A DNA stretch of 64,000 nt from Xanthomonas arboricola pv. guizotiae (GCF_002940205.1 NZ_MDSK01000002.1:124001-188000); one strand, 5' to 3'; positions 40,063 through 49,725 are shown, counted from the stretch's first letter. Notes: generated from the letters alone by a model not told the origin. Numbers and translations: made by a program.

Positions 40063-41826
40063 TCAGTACACATCGCGGCGATAGCGCCCGTTGTCCAGCA
40101 GCTGTTGTCTGACATCGGCTCCGAGGATGCAATCCAGCGTGCGGTCGAGTTCGGGCGCCATGCCGCGCAGGCTGCCGCAGACGTAGATGCAGGCGCCTTG
40201 ACCGATCCAATGACGCAGGTGATCGGCGGCTGCGGCCAGTGCGTGTTGGACGTAATGCGGTGACTGTTGCTGATCGCGCGAGTAGACAAGCTCCAGGTGT
40301 TCGATCCAGCCATCCCGCTGCCATTGCTGCAGCTCATCGGCATACAGCGCGTCGTGCGCGGCATTGCGTTCGCCGAACAGCAGCCAGTTGCGCCGCGCGC
40401 CGGCGGCGATGCGTGCACGCAGATGCGCGCGCAGGCCGGCGATGCCGGTGCCGTTGCCGATCAGCAGCATCGGCCGGTCGGGTGCGGGCGGGTGGAAGCC
40501 GGGGTTGCTGCGCAGGCGCAGCGCGATGGCCGCGCCGATCGATGCATGGACGCAGAGCCAGCCGCTACCCAGGCCCAGGCTGCCGTCGGCGTGCCGATGT
40601 TCGCGCACCAGCAGTTCGGCGTGGCCTTCCTCGGGGATGGAGGCAAGCGAGTAATCGCGATGAGGCAGGGTGACCAAACTGCGCACCAACGCATCTGCGT
40701 CCAGTGATGAAGTTGTGCCTGTGGCTGTTCCCGTAGCTGTATCAGTGCCTTTACCTGTGTCCGTAGCTGGGTCGATTCTGACTTCGGCATCCGCATCCGC
40801 ATCCGCATCCGCATCGGCACCAGCACTATCGCTGAGGCTGGTACCGGCACCCCCATCGATACCGAGAGCGGCATCGACGGGAAGTTGCGCGCCGCCGAGC
40901 CAGTCGCGCAGGGGGCGGCCGTCGATGTGCTGCGCGCCGTCGTAGTGGTTGTGCTGCAGCCAGGACTCGACCGCATCCGGTGCGTGATGCGGTGCGATCT
41001 CCGCGATATCGCCTGCGCTCCACTGCGGCAATGCGCCATCGCATGGCGTCAGGCGCAGTCGGTAAATCGGCGCACCCGCACTGCCGGGGTTGAGGTGGAC
41101 ACGCTCGCGTAGCTGCCAGGTGGTGTAGGTCGGCAGGCTCCAGTCGGGTTGCGTCGCCAGTGCGGGCGCCAGTTCCGCCAGACGGCGTTGCCAGTGCTGC
41201 AGGGCGTTCGGGTCAGCGTTATCGACCTCGATGCGTTCGAACAGGCGAGTGGCGCCGCGCGCCTGCAGGCGATCGTCGAGGCGCCGGCCGAACGCGCAGT
41301 AGTGCGCGTAACCACGGTCGCCGAGCGCCAGCACCGCGTACTGCACGGCGGTCAGATCCTGCGCGTGGTCGGCACGCCAGGCGCGCTCGGCGGCCTGCGC
41401 ATGGTCGGGCGCATCGCCTTCGCCGGTGGTGCTGACGATGCACAGCAGCTGCGGTACGCGCGCGAGTCGATCGCTGTCGATGGCTTCGATCGGCAGCGCA
41501 TGCGCGCCGACACCGGCCGATTGCAGCGCGGCAACGCTGCGTTGCGCCAGCTCACGCGCAAATCCGGTCTGGCTTGCCCAGACGATCAATACGCCGCTGG
41601 CGTCTGCGCGTTGCGCGCCGACGCGCTTGCGTGCACGCAGCAGCACGACCACGCACAGGCCCAGATACAGTGCCAGGACGAGTGTTGCCAATTGCCAGCG
41701 ATGCGGCGTGGGTGCGCTCCACCACCATGCGCCGTCATGCAGGCCGGCCAGCCAGCCGACGATGACCGCAAGCGTCAGCAGGACCAGCCCGTTGCCCAGC
41801 CACACGCGTGAGGTGGCGCTGCTCAT
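40063..41826 (-). CDS. Membrane-anchored flavodoxin/FNR-type oxidoreductase
   Basis: A 587-residue protein with two N-terminal membrane helices (about 10-60). Next come a flavodoxin-like FMN domain (VLIVWASQTGFARELAQRS, STTGEGDAPDHAQ, LALGDRGYAHYCAFGRRLDD), a connecting/FAD domain (RDYSLASIPEEG) and an NADPH domain (MLLIGNGTGIAGLRAHLRAR..., ACIYVCGSLRGMAPELD). It resembles sulfite-reductase alpha/CPR-type diflavin reductases and should pass electrons from NADPH. A low-complexity Asp/Ala and Thr/Gly insert lies in the connecting domain. Last gene of the iron cluster, overlapping apbE by four bases. Confidence 0.85.
   Translation of the reverse strand: MSSATSRVWLGNGLVLLTLAVIVGWLAGLHDGAWWWSAPTPHRWQLATLVLALYLGLCVVVLLRARKRVGAQRADASGVLIVWASQTGFARELAQRSVAALQSAGVGAHALPIEAIDSDRLARVPQLLCIVSTTGEGDAPDHAQAAERAWRADHAQDLTAVQYAVLALGDRGYAHYCAFGRRLDDRLQARGATRLFERIEVDNADPNALQHWQRRLAELAPALATQPDWSLPTYTTWQLRERVHLNPGSAGAPIYRLRLTPCDGALPQWSAGDIAEIAPHHAPDAVESWLQHNHYDGAQHIDGRPLRDWLGGAQLPVDAALGIDGGAGTSLSDSAGADADADADADAEVRIDPATDTGKGTDTATGTATGTTSSLDADALVRSLVTLPHRDYSLASIPEEGHAELLVREHRHADGSLGLGSGWLCVHASIGAAIALRLRSNPGFHPPAPDRPMLLIGNGTGIAGLRAHLRARIAAGARRNWLLFGERNAAHDALYADELQQWQRDGWIEHLELVYSRDQQQSPHYVQHALAAAADHLRHWIGQGACIYVCGSLRGMAPELDRTLDCILGADVRQQLLDNGRYRRDVY
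40785..40825 (-). repeat. Hexanucleotide repeat inside the flavodoxin/FNR reductase gene
   Basis: About five copies of GCATCC on the plus strand encode alternating Asp and Ala on the minus strand. The adjacent 40700-40784 tract is Thr/Gly/Asp-rich. Copy-number change would stay in frame. Confidence 0.8.
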
Positions 41827-42797
41827 GGCGCGGACAGGTGGCGTTCGAATGCCGGGCTCATGGATTCGAGCAGGATGCCGTCCTTGCGTGCCAGGAACCG
41901 CACCGCCAGCTCTGCCTTGCGTGCATGGGCAAGACCGGCATCGACGCCGAGCACGGTCATCGCGGTGGCCCAGGCATCGGCCTGCATCGCATCGGGCGCG
42001 AGGACGGTGACCGCTGCGGGGGCATGTGGAACGGGCGCGCCGGTGCGTGGGTCGAAGGTGTGCGTGTAGCGGGTGCCGTCGGCATCGAAGCGGTGCCAGC
42101 GATCGCCGGAGGTGGCGACCGCCAGGCCGTCCAGCGCCAGCACGCGTGCCGGTAGCGCGCTGCCGGCGTCTTCGTCGGGGGCGGATTCGACCAGCACGCG
42201 CCACGCGCTGGCATCGGGCTTGCGTCCGTAGCCGAACAGCTCGCCGCCGACCTCGATCAATGCACTGTCGATACCCGACTGCAGCAATGCGCGATGCACG
42301 CGGTCCACACCGAAGCCCTTGGCGATGCCGGACAGATCCAGCGCCGCTGCGCCCGGCTGCAGCACACGCCTGCCATCCAGCTGCAGGCGTTGCCAGCCGC
42401 AACGCAGGCTCGCCAATGCGATCGCCTGCGCTGTCGGCACACGCTGACGCGTGCCGGCGGCGCCGAAGCCCCATAGCTCGACCATCGGGCCGACGGTAGG
42501 GTCGAAGGCACCCTCGCTGGCCTGTGCGATCTCCAATGCTACGCTCAGCACGGCGTGGAATTCGTCGGGCAGGTGGTGCCAGCTGCCCGACGGTGCGCGG
42601 TTGTAACGGCTGATATCCGAATCGGCCTCCCAGGTACTCATCTGCGCGACCACGCGATCCAGCGCGGCCTGGATGCACGCATGCAAGGGGTGCAGATCGC
42701 GTCCGCGCGGCGCCACCAGCTTCACGCTCCAGGTGGTGCCCATGCTGCGGCCGCCGAGCGTGGCGATGGCGTGGTCGGCGGAAGACGATGCGGGCAT
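41823..42797 (-). CDS. apbE: FAD:protein FMN transferase (ApbE family)
   Basis: A 324-residue enzyme that attaches FMN covalently to a Thr or Ser of extracytoplasmic redox proteins. Family marks are GRSMGTTWSVKLV, the FDPTVGPMVELWGFG block, DLSGIAKGFGVDRV, and the substrate/metal segment TSGDRWHRFDADGTRYTHTFDPRTGAPV. No clear signal peptide is visible at this start. It lies between a DUF4198 gene and the reductase. A likely target is the DUF2271 protein two genes upstream, which carries a DGVTGPT motif. Confidence 0.9.
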   Translation of the reverse strand: MPASSSADHAIATLGGRSMGTTWSVKLVAPRGRDLHPLHACIQAALDRVVAQMSTWEADSDISRYNRAPSGSWHHLPDEFHAVLSVALEIAQASEGAFDPTVGPMVELWGFGAAGTRQRVPTAQAIALASLRCGWQRLQLDGRRVLQPGAAALDLSGIAKGFGVDRVHRALLQSGIDSALIEVGGELFGYGRKPDASAWRVLVESAPDEDAGSALPARVLALDGLAVATSGDRWHRFDADGTRYTHTFDPRTGAPVPHAPAAVTVLAPDAMQADAWATAMTVLGVDAGLAHARKAELAVRFLARKDGILLESMSPAFERHLSAP

Positions 42798-42863
42798 GGA
42801 CGGGTCTTATGAAGATGGGCGGCAGGATGCACGCTGCGTGCACTCCTGCCGCGTGCCGGCAGG

Positions 42864-43667
42864 TTACTGCGGCAACACTTCCAGGGTGGCGACATAGCCC
42901 AGGCGGCGCTGCTTGGCTTGCGGCAGCCAGGTCTTGGTGTCTTCGGTGGTGGTTTCCAGCCAGTACATGCCCGGCTCCGGCCAGGTCACGCTGAAGCCGC
43001 CCTTGGCATCGGTTTTGAGCTTGATCTCGTTCTGCGCATCGCGATAGCGGGTGCCGCCGCGCACGATCTCGATCTCCAGCCCGGCGGCCGGTTTGCCATC
43101 CAGCTGCAGCGTGAACTGCGCCGCTTCGCCGGCGACCAGATCGTTGGGATGGGTCACCGGAATCAATTCGATGCCCTTGCCGGCGGGCTTGAAGACCGTG
43201 GTGGTCGGCGCACCGCGGGTGACGAAGGTTTCCACCCGGTTGAAGGACTGCGAGACCTGCAGATCCTGCGCGTTCTTCGGCACCTCGGTGGCAAAGCGGG
43301 CTTCGTCGCCACGCCAGCGCTTGGGCTTGCCGTCTTCCTTCCAGCTGGCGAACAGGCCGGCGTTGACGATGCTCAGCTTGTAGGTGCCGGGCTGGGTGAG
43401 CTGCAGGTCGAACACGCTGCGGTACTTGCCGGTGGCCGGATTTTCCGGCTTGAGCGCGCCGCCGTCGGGCGCGGTGATGCTCAGGTTGTCCAGGCGCAGC
43501 GGCACGTGGTTGAAGTAGAACAAGTCGTTGGACACCGCTGCATCCACGGTGATCCACGGCGCCTCACCGGCGATGACGGTCTGCGACGGCAGCAACCAGG
43601 CCTTGTGGGCGAGGGCGCTGACCGGCAGTGCGGCGAGCATGGCGATCAGGACGAGCGAACGTTTCAT
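42864..43667 (-). CDS. DUF4198 exported protein
   Basis: A 267-residue periplasmic protein with signal peptide [20 protein letters not shown] and a mature start [14 protein letters not shown], typical of DUF4198. Its C-terminal half has a beta-sandwich feel ([24 protein letters not shown]...[12 protein letters not shown]). DUF4198 proteins occur in metal-uptake loci, and here it is flanked by DUF2271 and ApbE genes. It may bind metal or a chelate in the periplasm; that role is inferred from context. Confidence 0.85.
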   Translation of the reverse strand: MKRSLVLIAMLAALPVSALAHKAWLLPSQTVIAGEAPWITVDAAVSNDLFYFNHVPLRLDNLSITAPDGGALKPENPATGKYRSVFDLQLTQPGTYKLSIVNAGLFASWKEDGKPKRWRGDEARFATEVPKNAQDLQVSQSFNRVETFVTRGAPTTTVFKPAGKGIELIPVTHPNDLVAGEAAQFTLQLDGKPAAGLEIEIVRGGTRYRDAQNEIKLKTDAKGGFSVTWPEPGMYWLETTTEDTKTWLPQAKQRRLGYVATLEVLPQ

Positions 43668-43840
43668 GACAACTCCTTGAAGGACGATGAGGACGGTGGG
43701 TCACGTGTCTGATCAGCGCACAGGTGTGGCGCTGCGTGGATGCGTGGAAAGCGGAGTGTGTTTAGCGAAGCGATGCAATGCGCATCTGCGCCGGCGCTTG
43801 GCGAGCATGTTGTGTGCGGCCGCCGACAGCTGCGCAGGGC

Positions 43841-44356
43841 TCAGGGTTTTGCGACCAGAGAGATGGCGCCGAGCTCGCTGCTGCCGCTGGCCTTGGCAGT
43901 CTGCGCAGACTTTGCCGGCCAGGTGAAGGGCACCTTGACCAACTCGCGGCCGCCGACCTCGCGCGCAGCTTCCACCACCAGCGTGTACTGGCCGGGCGGC
44001 AGCGACTTCAACGCGCCCTTGGTGTCGGAGAACGACAGCGCATGCGCGCCGGCCGGACGGGTGGGGCCGGTGACGCCGTCGACCGGCACCTCGAGGGTAC
44101 GCCCGCTCTTGCGCCACCACTGGCGCAGGTCCGGCAGCCACTTGGTGCCGTGGCCTTCGGCGGTGTCCTTGGATTGATACCAGACCGCCAGATTGGCGGC
44201 GACCTTCTGGTCCGCACCTTCCAGCCAGATCGCCACGTACGGGCGGTGATATTCGGCGACGTTGAGCTTGGGGATCTCGACGTTGATGTCGAGCGTGGCG
44301 GCGTATGCCGGCATGGCGAGCAGGCCGCTCAGGGCGATGGTCAGGGTGGCGCGCAT
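43841..44356 (-). CDS. DUF2271 exported protein, candidate flavinylated carrier
   Basis: A 171-residue periplasmic protein with signal peptide MRATLTIALSGLLAMPAYAA and the DUF2271 core (LNVAEYHRPYVAIWLEGADQKVAANLAVWYQSK in part). Residues 93-99, DGVTGPT, resemble the Dxx(S/T)GA(S/T) site used by ApbE, with Pro in place of Ala; T99 would be the acceptor. It lies between PepSY and DUF4198 genes in a cluster with apbE and a TonB receptor. A periplasmic electron-carrier role is inferred. Confidence 0.82.
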   Translation of the reverse strand: MRATLTIALSGLLAMPAYAATLDINVEIPKLNVAEYHRPYVAIWLEGADQKVAANLAVWYQSKDTAEGHGTKWLPDLRQWWRKSGRTLEVPVDGVTGPTRPAGAHALSFSDTKGALKSLPPGQYTLVVEAAREVGGRELVKVPFTWPAKSAQTAKASGSSELGAISLVAKP

Positions 44357-44378
44357 GATCGTCTCCGGTAGGAAAAAG

Positions 44379-45017
44379 TCAGTGGATCAACAGCAGGGCG
44401 AGCAGCAACGGAATCAGCAGACCCAGGCCGACCAATGGCCAGGTCATGCGGCGCTGGCGCGCATGCAGATGCAGCAGGAACAGCCCGGTGATGCAGAACA
44501 CCAGGCAGGCGATGGCGAACACGTCGATGAACCAGCCCCAGGCCGGCCCGGCATTGCGTCCCTTGTGCAGATCGTTGAGATAGGCGATGGCGCCGCGCCC
44601 GGTACGCTCGTATTCGATCGCGCCGGTGCTGCGGTCCAGGCTCAGCCAGGCATCGCCGCCAGGACGCGGCAGCGCCAGATACACCTCGTCGGCCGACCAT
44701 TCGCCGGCACGGTTACCGATGCTGATGTCCAGCTCACGCCCCAGCCACTGCGCCACGCGTGGCGGCAGCGCGGCATCGCCTTCTTCGCGGCTGCCCAGCG
44801 ACTTGAGCAGGGCCGGCGGCAGCGTGAGCGTGCGGTGTTCGGTCGAAGGGCTGGCTTCGATGCGCGCGGCATGGTTCAAGGTCAGCCCGGTGATGGTGAA
44901 CAGCAGCATGCCGATCAGGCACAGCGCCGAACTGATCCAGTGCCATTGATGCAGCATGCGCAGCCAGAAACCGCGGCGTTGCTGGGTGGTGGCAAGGGTG
45001 TCGTTGGAGGTCGCCAT
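44379..45017 (-). CDS. PepSY-associated membrane protein (PiuB-like)
   Basis: A 212-residue PepSY-type membrane protein. It has an N-terminal helix with conserved histidines ([31 protein letters not shown]), a periplasmic PepSY-like domain, and a helix [25 protein letters not shown] last helix ([20 protein letters not shown]) ends the protein. The histidines could ligate haem for transmembrane electron transfer, as proposed for ferric-chelate reductases of this family. ATG 45017 lies five bases after the Sel1 gene stop. Confidence 0.85.
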   Translation of the reverse strand: MATSNDTLATTQQRRGFWLRMLHQWHWISSALCLIGMLLFTITGLTLNHAARIEASPSTEHRTLTLPPALLKSLGSREEGDAALPPRVAQWLGRELDISIGNRAGEWSADEVYLALPRPGGDAWLSLDRSTGAIEYERTGRGAIAYLNDLHKGRNAGPAWGWFIDVFAIACLVFCITGLFLLHLHARQRRMTWPLVGLGLLIPLLLALLLIH

Positions 45018-45022
45018 GGTGC

Positions 45023-45781
45023 TCAGGCCGCACCCGCTGCGAGCGACGTCTGCAGGTGCGATTGCCGCGCGGCCACGTCGCTCAGCAAGGCGCGCAGACG
45101 CGGTTGCGTTGCACCCGCCAGCAACGGCGTGAGCTGTTGCAGGAAGCCGGCATGCCCGCCGGCGATCGCACGGCGCATCCATCGCTCGGCCTGGTCGATG
45201 TCGCCGGCGTCCGCGAGCAAGGTGGCGTAACCGGCCTGGCCGCGGAAATCGCCTGCTTCGGCAGAGCGGCGGTACCAGTGGCGCGCAGCGACCGGATCGG
45301 CAGCGCAGGCCAGGCCCTGTTCGAGATAGCGCGCCACGAAGTTCATCGATTTGGCATGCCCGCAGTCGGCGGCGGTGCGATACAGCGCCAACGCCTGCGC
45401 GTGGTCCTGCGCCACGCCACGGCCGGAGCCGTACAGATGGGCGAGGTTGTACATGCCCCAATCCAGCCCATGCTCGGCGGCGCGGCGGTACCACAGCGCC
45501 GCCAGCACCGCGTTGCACGCGGTGCCGAAACCCAGTTCGTGGCAGCGCCCCAGCTGGTTCATCGCTTCCGCATGCCCGGCATTGGCGGCGACCTCGTACC
45601 ACAGCATCGCCATGCCCGGATCGGCGGGGATACCGCGGCCTTCGGCGTAGAGCTGGGCGAGCAGCAGTTGCGCGGCCAGATCCTGGCGCTCGGCGGCCTT
45701 GCGCAGCAGCGCGACCGCGCGATCGGGCTGCGTGCGCAGCAGCTCGATCAGCTGTGCCGGGTCCAGTGCGGGCTCAGACAT
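45023..45781 (-). CDS. Sel1-repeat protein
   Basis: A 252-residue cytoplasmic alpha-helical repeat protein with about four to five Sel1-like repeats ([43 protein letters not shown]..., [37 protein letters not shown]...). It has no signal peptide. It overlaps the PiuC-like gene by eight bases. Such a gene commonly sits beside piuC and may scaffold partners; the specific role is unknown. Confidence 0.85.
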   Translation of the reverse strand: MSEPALDPAQLIELLRTQPDRAVALLRKAAERQDLAAQLLLAQLYAEGRGIPADPGMAMLWYEVAANAGHAEAMNQLGRCHELGFGTACNAVLAALWYRRAAEHGLDWGMYNLAHLYGSGRGVAQDHAQALALYRTAADCGHAKSMNFVARYLEQGLACAADPVAARHWYRRSAEAGDFRGQAGYATLLADAGDIDQAERWMRRAIAGGHAGFLQQLTPLLAGATQPRLRALLSDVAARQSHLQTSLAAGAA

Positions 45782-46460
45782 CGGCCCATTGCCGCAACAG
45801 GTTGTGATAGACGCCGGTGAGCTGGATCAGTGACGGGTGGCCGGGGGTGTCCTGGGTGAGCCGCCGGATCGACACGTCCAGTTCGAACAGCAGGCGACGC
45901 TGCGCATCGTCGCGCAGCATGCTTTGGGTCCAGAAGAAACAGGCGACGCGCGCGCCGCGGGTCACCGGCATCACCCGATGCAGGCTGGTGCCGGGATAGA
46001 TCACCAGGTGCCCGGCCGGCAGCTTTACCGACTGCGTGCCGTAGGTGTCTTCGATCACCAGCTCGCCGCCGTCGTAGCTGTCCGGGTCGCTGAGAAACAA
46101 GGTGGCCGAGACATCGGTGCGCACGGGATCCGCGCCGCCGCGACTGCGGTCGTAGCGGATCGCGTTGTCGACGTGGTAGCCGAACGACTGCCCGCCGCTG
46201 TAGCGATTGAACAACGGCGGATAGATGCGCCGCGGCAAGACCGCCGAAAAGAACGTACTGCTGCGCGAGAGCGCGTCCAGCACCAGCGCGCTGGCCTCGC
46301 GTGCGACGGCGCTGTCTTCGGGCAGTTGTGCGTTGTCCTTGGCCTGCGCCGACTGATGGCCGGCGGTGATGCGGCCGTCCGCCCAGTCGGCCGCGTCCAG
46401 CCGCGCACGCAGCTCGGCGAGCTGGGCGGTGCTGAGAACATCGGGAATGGGCAGCAACAT
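45774..46460 (-). CDS. piuC: PKHD-type Fe(II)/2-oxoglutarate hydroxylase
   Basis: A 228-residue non-haem iron dioxygenase. The metal triad is H96-x-D98 in [12 protein letters not shown] and H161 in [10 protein letters not shown], with R171 as the 2-oxoglutarate anchor. It resembles PiuC/YbiX, which accompany catecholate-type TonB receptors under iron limitation and are implicated in uptake of siderophore-drug conjugates. The TonB-dependent receptor gene lies directly upstream. Confidence 0.92.
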   Translation of the reverse strand: MLLPIPDVLSTAQLAELRARLDAADWADGRITAGHQSAQAKDNAQLPEDSAVAREASALVLDALSRSSTFFSAVLPRRIYPPLFNRYSGGQSFGYHVDNAIRYDRSRGGADPVRTDVSATLFLSDPDSYDGGELVIEDTYGTQSVKLPAGHLVIYPGTSLHRVMPVTRGARVACFFWTQSMLRDDAQRRLLFELDVSIRRLTQDTPGHPSLIQLTGVYHNLLRQWADV

Positions 46461-46508
46461 GCGGTGGTCTCCACGCCGCCCGGGTTGTGCGGACGGCGTG
46501 CCAGTGGG

Positions 46509-48827
46509 TCAGAAACTGAAGGTGGCGCTCAACACCGCCGAGCGGCCTTCGCCCGGAAGCGCCCAGCCATTGCCGGCGGTGACGGTGCCGGCCGCATTGA
46601 CGGTGAGGTTGTTGCGCACGCTGGTGTAGTACTCCTCGTCGAACAGGTTGTTGACGTTCAACTGCAGGCTGAGCCAGTCGTTGACGCGCAGGCCGACCAT
46701 CGCGCGGTGCACCCAGTAGTCGTCGGTCTTGCGATAGGCCGCGGCCGAAGCGTTGTTGGGATAGAAACCGCCCTGGTAGGTGACGCCGTAGCCGAAGGTC
46801 CACTGATTGAGCGTGTAGGTGGTCCAGATGTTGCCGGCATTGCGCGGGGTCTGCACCAGGTCGCGTCCGGCCACCGGGTCGCCGGTGAGGCTCTCGGTGC
46901 GGTTGGACACGCTCTGTAGCACTTCGCTGTCCAGGAAGGTGTAGTTGGCGAAGATCGACCAGCGCTCGGTCAGGTAACCGGTGGCGCCGAGCGCGATGCC
47001 GTCCACGCGTGCCTTGCCGTCCAGCACCTGCTCGGGGATCAGCGGATCGCCGCTGTTGACCTTGTAGTTTTCGCGCTCGTTGCGGAACAGCGCAGCGGTC
47101 AGTGCCAGGCGCTGGTCCAGCACGTCCCACTTGCCGCCCAGTTCGATGTTGACCGCTGTTTCCGGCTCGACATTGCAGTTGGCGCCGGCGGTGGCCGTGG
47201 CGATCGGCGTGCACGAGCCGTTGACCGAGGCCTTGGACGGCGTCTTGCTGTTGGCGTAGGACAGATACAGGCTGGCGTTCTCGGCCGGCTTGAACACCAG
47301 GCCGGCGCGATACGAGAACAGGTCCTCTTCGCTGCCGGCCGGGAAGCCCGCGCTCACACCAGTGACGTTGCCGGCGGCGTTGACGGTGTAGGTGGTGCTG
47401 TCGCCTTCGTTGTGCTCGTAGCGGCCGCCCAGGTTGAGCATCCACTGTTCGTTGAACTGCAACGTGTCGAACAGGTACACCGCCTGATTGGTCAGGCTGC
47501 CCTTGCTGCGCCCGGTGCGGAAATAATTCTGCGGGCCGGTCCAGATGTTGTACGGATTGTCGAAGGACTGCACCGGGTAGGTGATGCCGGTGGTGGAGCC
47601 ATCGGCATTGCGGAAGGTGGTGCCGCTATCGAGTTCGAAGTCTTCCTTGCTGAAGGCCACGCCTGCGACCACGCGGTGCTCGATGGCGCCGGTGTGCAGG
47701 GTGGCGGTCAGGTCGGTCTGGCTGTGCGCGATGAAGTTTTCCGTCTCGCGGACCAGGCCACGCGGGCCGCTGTTGGGGTTCCAGCTGGCGGCCGGCTGGC
47801 CGACGCAGGCGCGGCCGGTGTACGGGTCGGTGCCGTTGGGCAGGCACCAGGTGCCCTGCGGTGCGGTGGCATTGGTGGTCTGGTCGACCCGCTGCACGCG
47901 CGCCAGGCTGCGCAGTTTGACGTTGTCGTCGAAATCCATTTCCAGCACGCCGGTCAGCATGTCCACGTCGATTTCCTGACGCGAGGTATTGCGGTAACCG
48001 AAGAAGGTTTCCGGGTCCACGCCCGGCAGCGGGCCGTCGTTGAACGGGCTGAGTGCGAACGGCACGCCGTACTGCGGCAGGTTGTTGTCGTGCTGGTGCA
48101 GGTAGCTCAGGGTGAAGCGGGTATCCGAGCCCAGGCCGAACGCCACCGACGGCGCAAAGCCCCAGCGATGACGAAACTCCTCGTCGCGCCCCGGCACGTC
48201 CTGGGTGTGGCCCATCGCGTTCAGGCGCACGGCGGTGCCGTTTTCGAAGTCGTAATTGCTGTCGGCGGTCAGCCGGCCATAGCGGTCGCTGCCGCCACCG
48301 ACCACGACGTTGGTGAAGTCGCCCTGGCCGGCGGTCTTGGTGACCAGATTGATGTTGCCGCCGACCGAGCCGGCGCCGGACATCGCCGAGTTGGCGCCGT
48401 TGATCAGCTCCACCGCTTCCAGGTTGAAGGTGTCGCTGCGGCTGTACTGCGCACTGTCGCGCACGCCATCGGTGGTGATGTCGCTGCTGGCGGTGAAGCC
48501 GCGCAGGTTGATGCTGTCGCCATAGCCACCGCCGCCTTCGCCTGCGCCGAAGGTGATGCCGGGCAGGGTGCTCAGCACGTCGCGCAGCGACAGCAGATTC
48601 TGCTGGTCCATGGTCTGCTTGGTGACCACGGTGATCGTCTGCGGCGTGTCGCGCAGCACCTCGGTGTACTTGGGCGAGGACGGCTTCTGCGCGCGTTCCT
48701 GCTGCACCCGGATGGCGTCCAGATCGACCGCGCCCGGAGGCGCCGGCGCATCGCCAGGCTGGGCGAGGGCAGGAGCGGACAGCGTCAGCAACACGGCCGA
48801 GGTGAGTGGGGAAATCCTGGGAGTCAT
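46509..48827 (-). CDS. TonB-dependent receptor, catecholate siderophore type (Fiu/PiuA-like)
   Basis: A 772-residue outer-membrane receptor. It has signal peptide MTPRISPLTSAVLLTLSAPALA, then a plug domain (about 50-170: TPQTITVVTKQTMDQQNLLSLRDVLSTLPGITFGAGEGG in part), then a 22-strand-type barrel ending in ATFSF. The motif GYGDSINLRGFTASSDITTDGVRDSAQYSRSD is typical of catecholate receptors. Start ATG 48827. First gene of an eight-gene minus-strand iron cluster; a Fur-like dyad lies about 260 bases upstream. Confidence 0.92.
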   Translation of the reverse strand: MTPRISPLTSAVLLTLSAPALAQPGDAPAPPGAVDLDAIRVQQERAQKPSSPKYTEVLRDTPQTITVVTKQTMDQQNLLSLRDVLSTLPGITFGAGEGGGGYGDSINLRGFTASSDITTDGVRDSAQYSRSDTFNLEAVELINGANSAMSGAGSVGGNINLVTKTAGQGDFTNVVVGGGSDRYGRLTADSNYDFENGTAVRLNAMGHTQDVPGRDEEFRHRWGFAPSVAFGLGSDTRFTLSYLHQHDNNLPQYGVPFALSPFNDGPLPGVDPETFFGYRNTSRQEIDVDMLTGVLEMDFDDNVKLRSLARVQRVDQTTNATAPQGTWCLPNGTDPYTGRACVGQPAASWNPNSGPRGLVRETENFIAHSQTDLTATLHTGAIEHRVVAGVAFSKEDFELDSGTTFRNADGSTTGITYPVQSFDNPYNIWTGPQNYFRTGRSKGSLTNQAVYLFDTLQFNEQWMLNLGGRYEHNEGDSTTYTVNAAGNVTGVSAGFPAGSEEDLFSYRAGLVFKPAENASLYLSYANSKTPSKASVNGSCTPIATATAGANCNVEPETAVNIELGGKWDVLDQRLALTAALFRNERENYKVNSGDPLIPEQVLDGKARVDGIALGATGYLTERWSIFANYTFLDSEVLQSVSNRTESLTGDPVAGRDLVQTPRNAGNIWTTYTLNQWTFGYGVTYQGGFYPNNASAAAYRKTDDYWVHRAMVGLRVNDWLSLQLNVNNLFDEEYYTSVRNNLTVNAAGTVTAGNGWALPGEGRSAVLSATFSF

Positions 48828-49395
48828 GAGGCGTCTCGAAGAGGAAAGCGAGGCTCCGGCCTGGCGGTGGCTCGGCGGATGCGGGAAGGGAAGCGGATCG
48901 GGGAATGCGCGCCCGCTAGCCCGAGGCGGCCAGTCGGCCGGACCAGTCTCCGGACACGCACAGGCGCTGCGCAGCAAGGCGCATGCGGGGCAGGATCGGG
49001 AAAAAGGTGTCGAGCAGAGCTGGGCGCATGGGGATCGCAGGGCAGGCCAGTTGTTAAGAAGGCCTGAAGGGTTGCGATATTAAATGCAAATCATTCTTCT
49101 TTGCAATCTTTGTCGGACGGTGTCACGCACGAGGCAGTTGCGCTGCTTGAGGCGTCAGCCGCTGCGGTGGCCAATGCCGGGTTGTACAGGGAACTGCACG
49201 TGTTTGCGCTTGCTGGCAGAGCGGGGTGCCGCTAGCAAGGCTGGTCGAGCTCGCTGGCGTGGCAGCGCGTCTTTTTCCTGCGCGGCGCGGATCTGCGCAC
49301 GCCAGGGGCACGCACCGGACGGGACGGGACTGCGGATCAGCGTCCTGAGCGGTCTGCGCTCATGGCGACCGTGTCACGCACGGGGCCGGCTGGTG
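48828..49395. other. Intergenic region upstream of the TonB-dependent receptor
   Basis: About 570 bases without a supported gene. Open frames across it show no family sequence or ribosome sites. A Fur-like dyad sits at 49086-49104 inside an AT-rich stretch (49075-49120) that probably holds the receptor promoter. The rest shows nothing recognisable. Confidence 0.5.
49086..49104 (-). promoter_or_regulatory. Putative Fur box upstream of the iron-uptake cluster
   Basis: GCAAATCATTCTTCTTTGC is a 19-base imperfect dyad (GCAAA...TTTGC) whose centre resembles Fur sites of the GCAAATGATTATCATTTGC kind. It is AT-rich against a GC-rich background and lies upstream of a siderophore receptor. Iron repression of the whole cluster is inferred. 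Confidence 0.5.
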
Positions 49396-49725
49396 TCAGC
49401 GGTCGTCGCGGGTCCAGATGCCGCCGTGTTCGCGCTTGACCGGGAACTTGGGCACCGCGGTGTAGGCCGGTGCGCACAGCGGGCGGCCGTCGCGGATGTC
49501 GAAGCGGGCGCTGTGCAGCAGGCACTCGATGCTGCCTTCTGCCGGGTCGAACGTACCCGGCGACAATTCGTAGTCTTCGTGGCTGCAGCGGTCTTCCAGC
49601 GCGTACAGCTCGCCGTGGAGGTTGAAGATGACGATCGGGGTGTCGGTCACCTCGTCCCAGACGGTCTGCAACTCGCCGGGCAGCAGCGCCTCGCTGGCGC
49701 AGACAAAGGTCCAGGTGTCGCTCAC
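49396..49725 (-). CDS. Rieske-type [2Fe-2S] ferredoxin
   Basis: A 109-residue soluble Rieske protein of the dioxygenase-ferredoxin kind. Cluster ligands are C47-x-H49 (RCSHEDYELSPG) and C68-x-x-H71 (ECLLHSARFD). The GTG start at 49725 overlaps the stop of the GNAT gene by four bases. Being last in the suf operon, it may be an electron donor or a client or accessory of Fe-S assembly. Confidence 0.88.
   Translation of the reverse strand: MSDTWTFVCASEALLPGELQTVWDEVTDTPIVIFNLHGELYALEDRCSHEDYELSPGTFDPAEGSIECLLHSARFDIRDGRPLCAPAYTAVPKFPVKREHGGIWTRDDR

Noticed and set aside
41827..43557. Read-through extension of the reductase frame across apbE and the DUF4198 gene
   Set aside because: The extension is a shadow frame; apbE and DUF4198 are real in another frame, and ATG 41826 starts the reductase.
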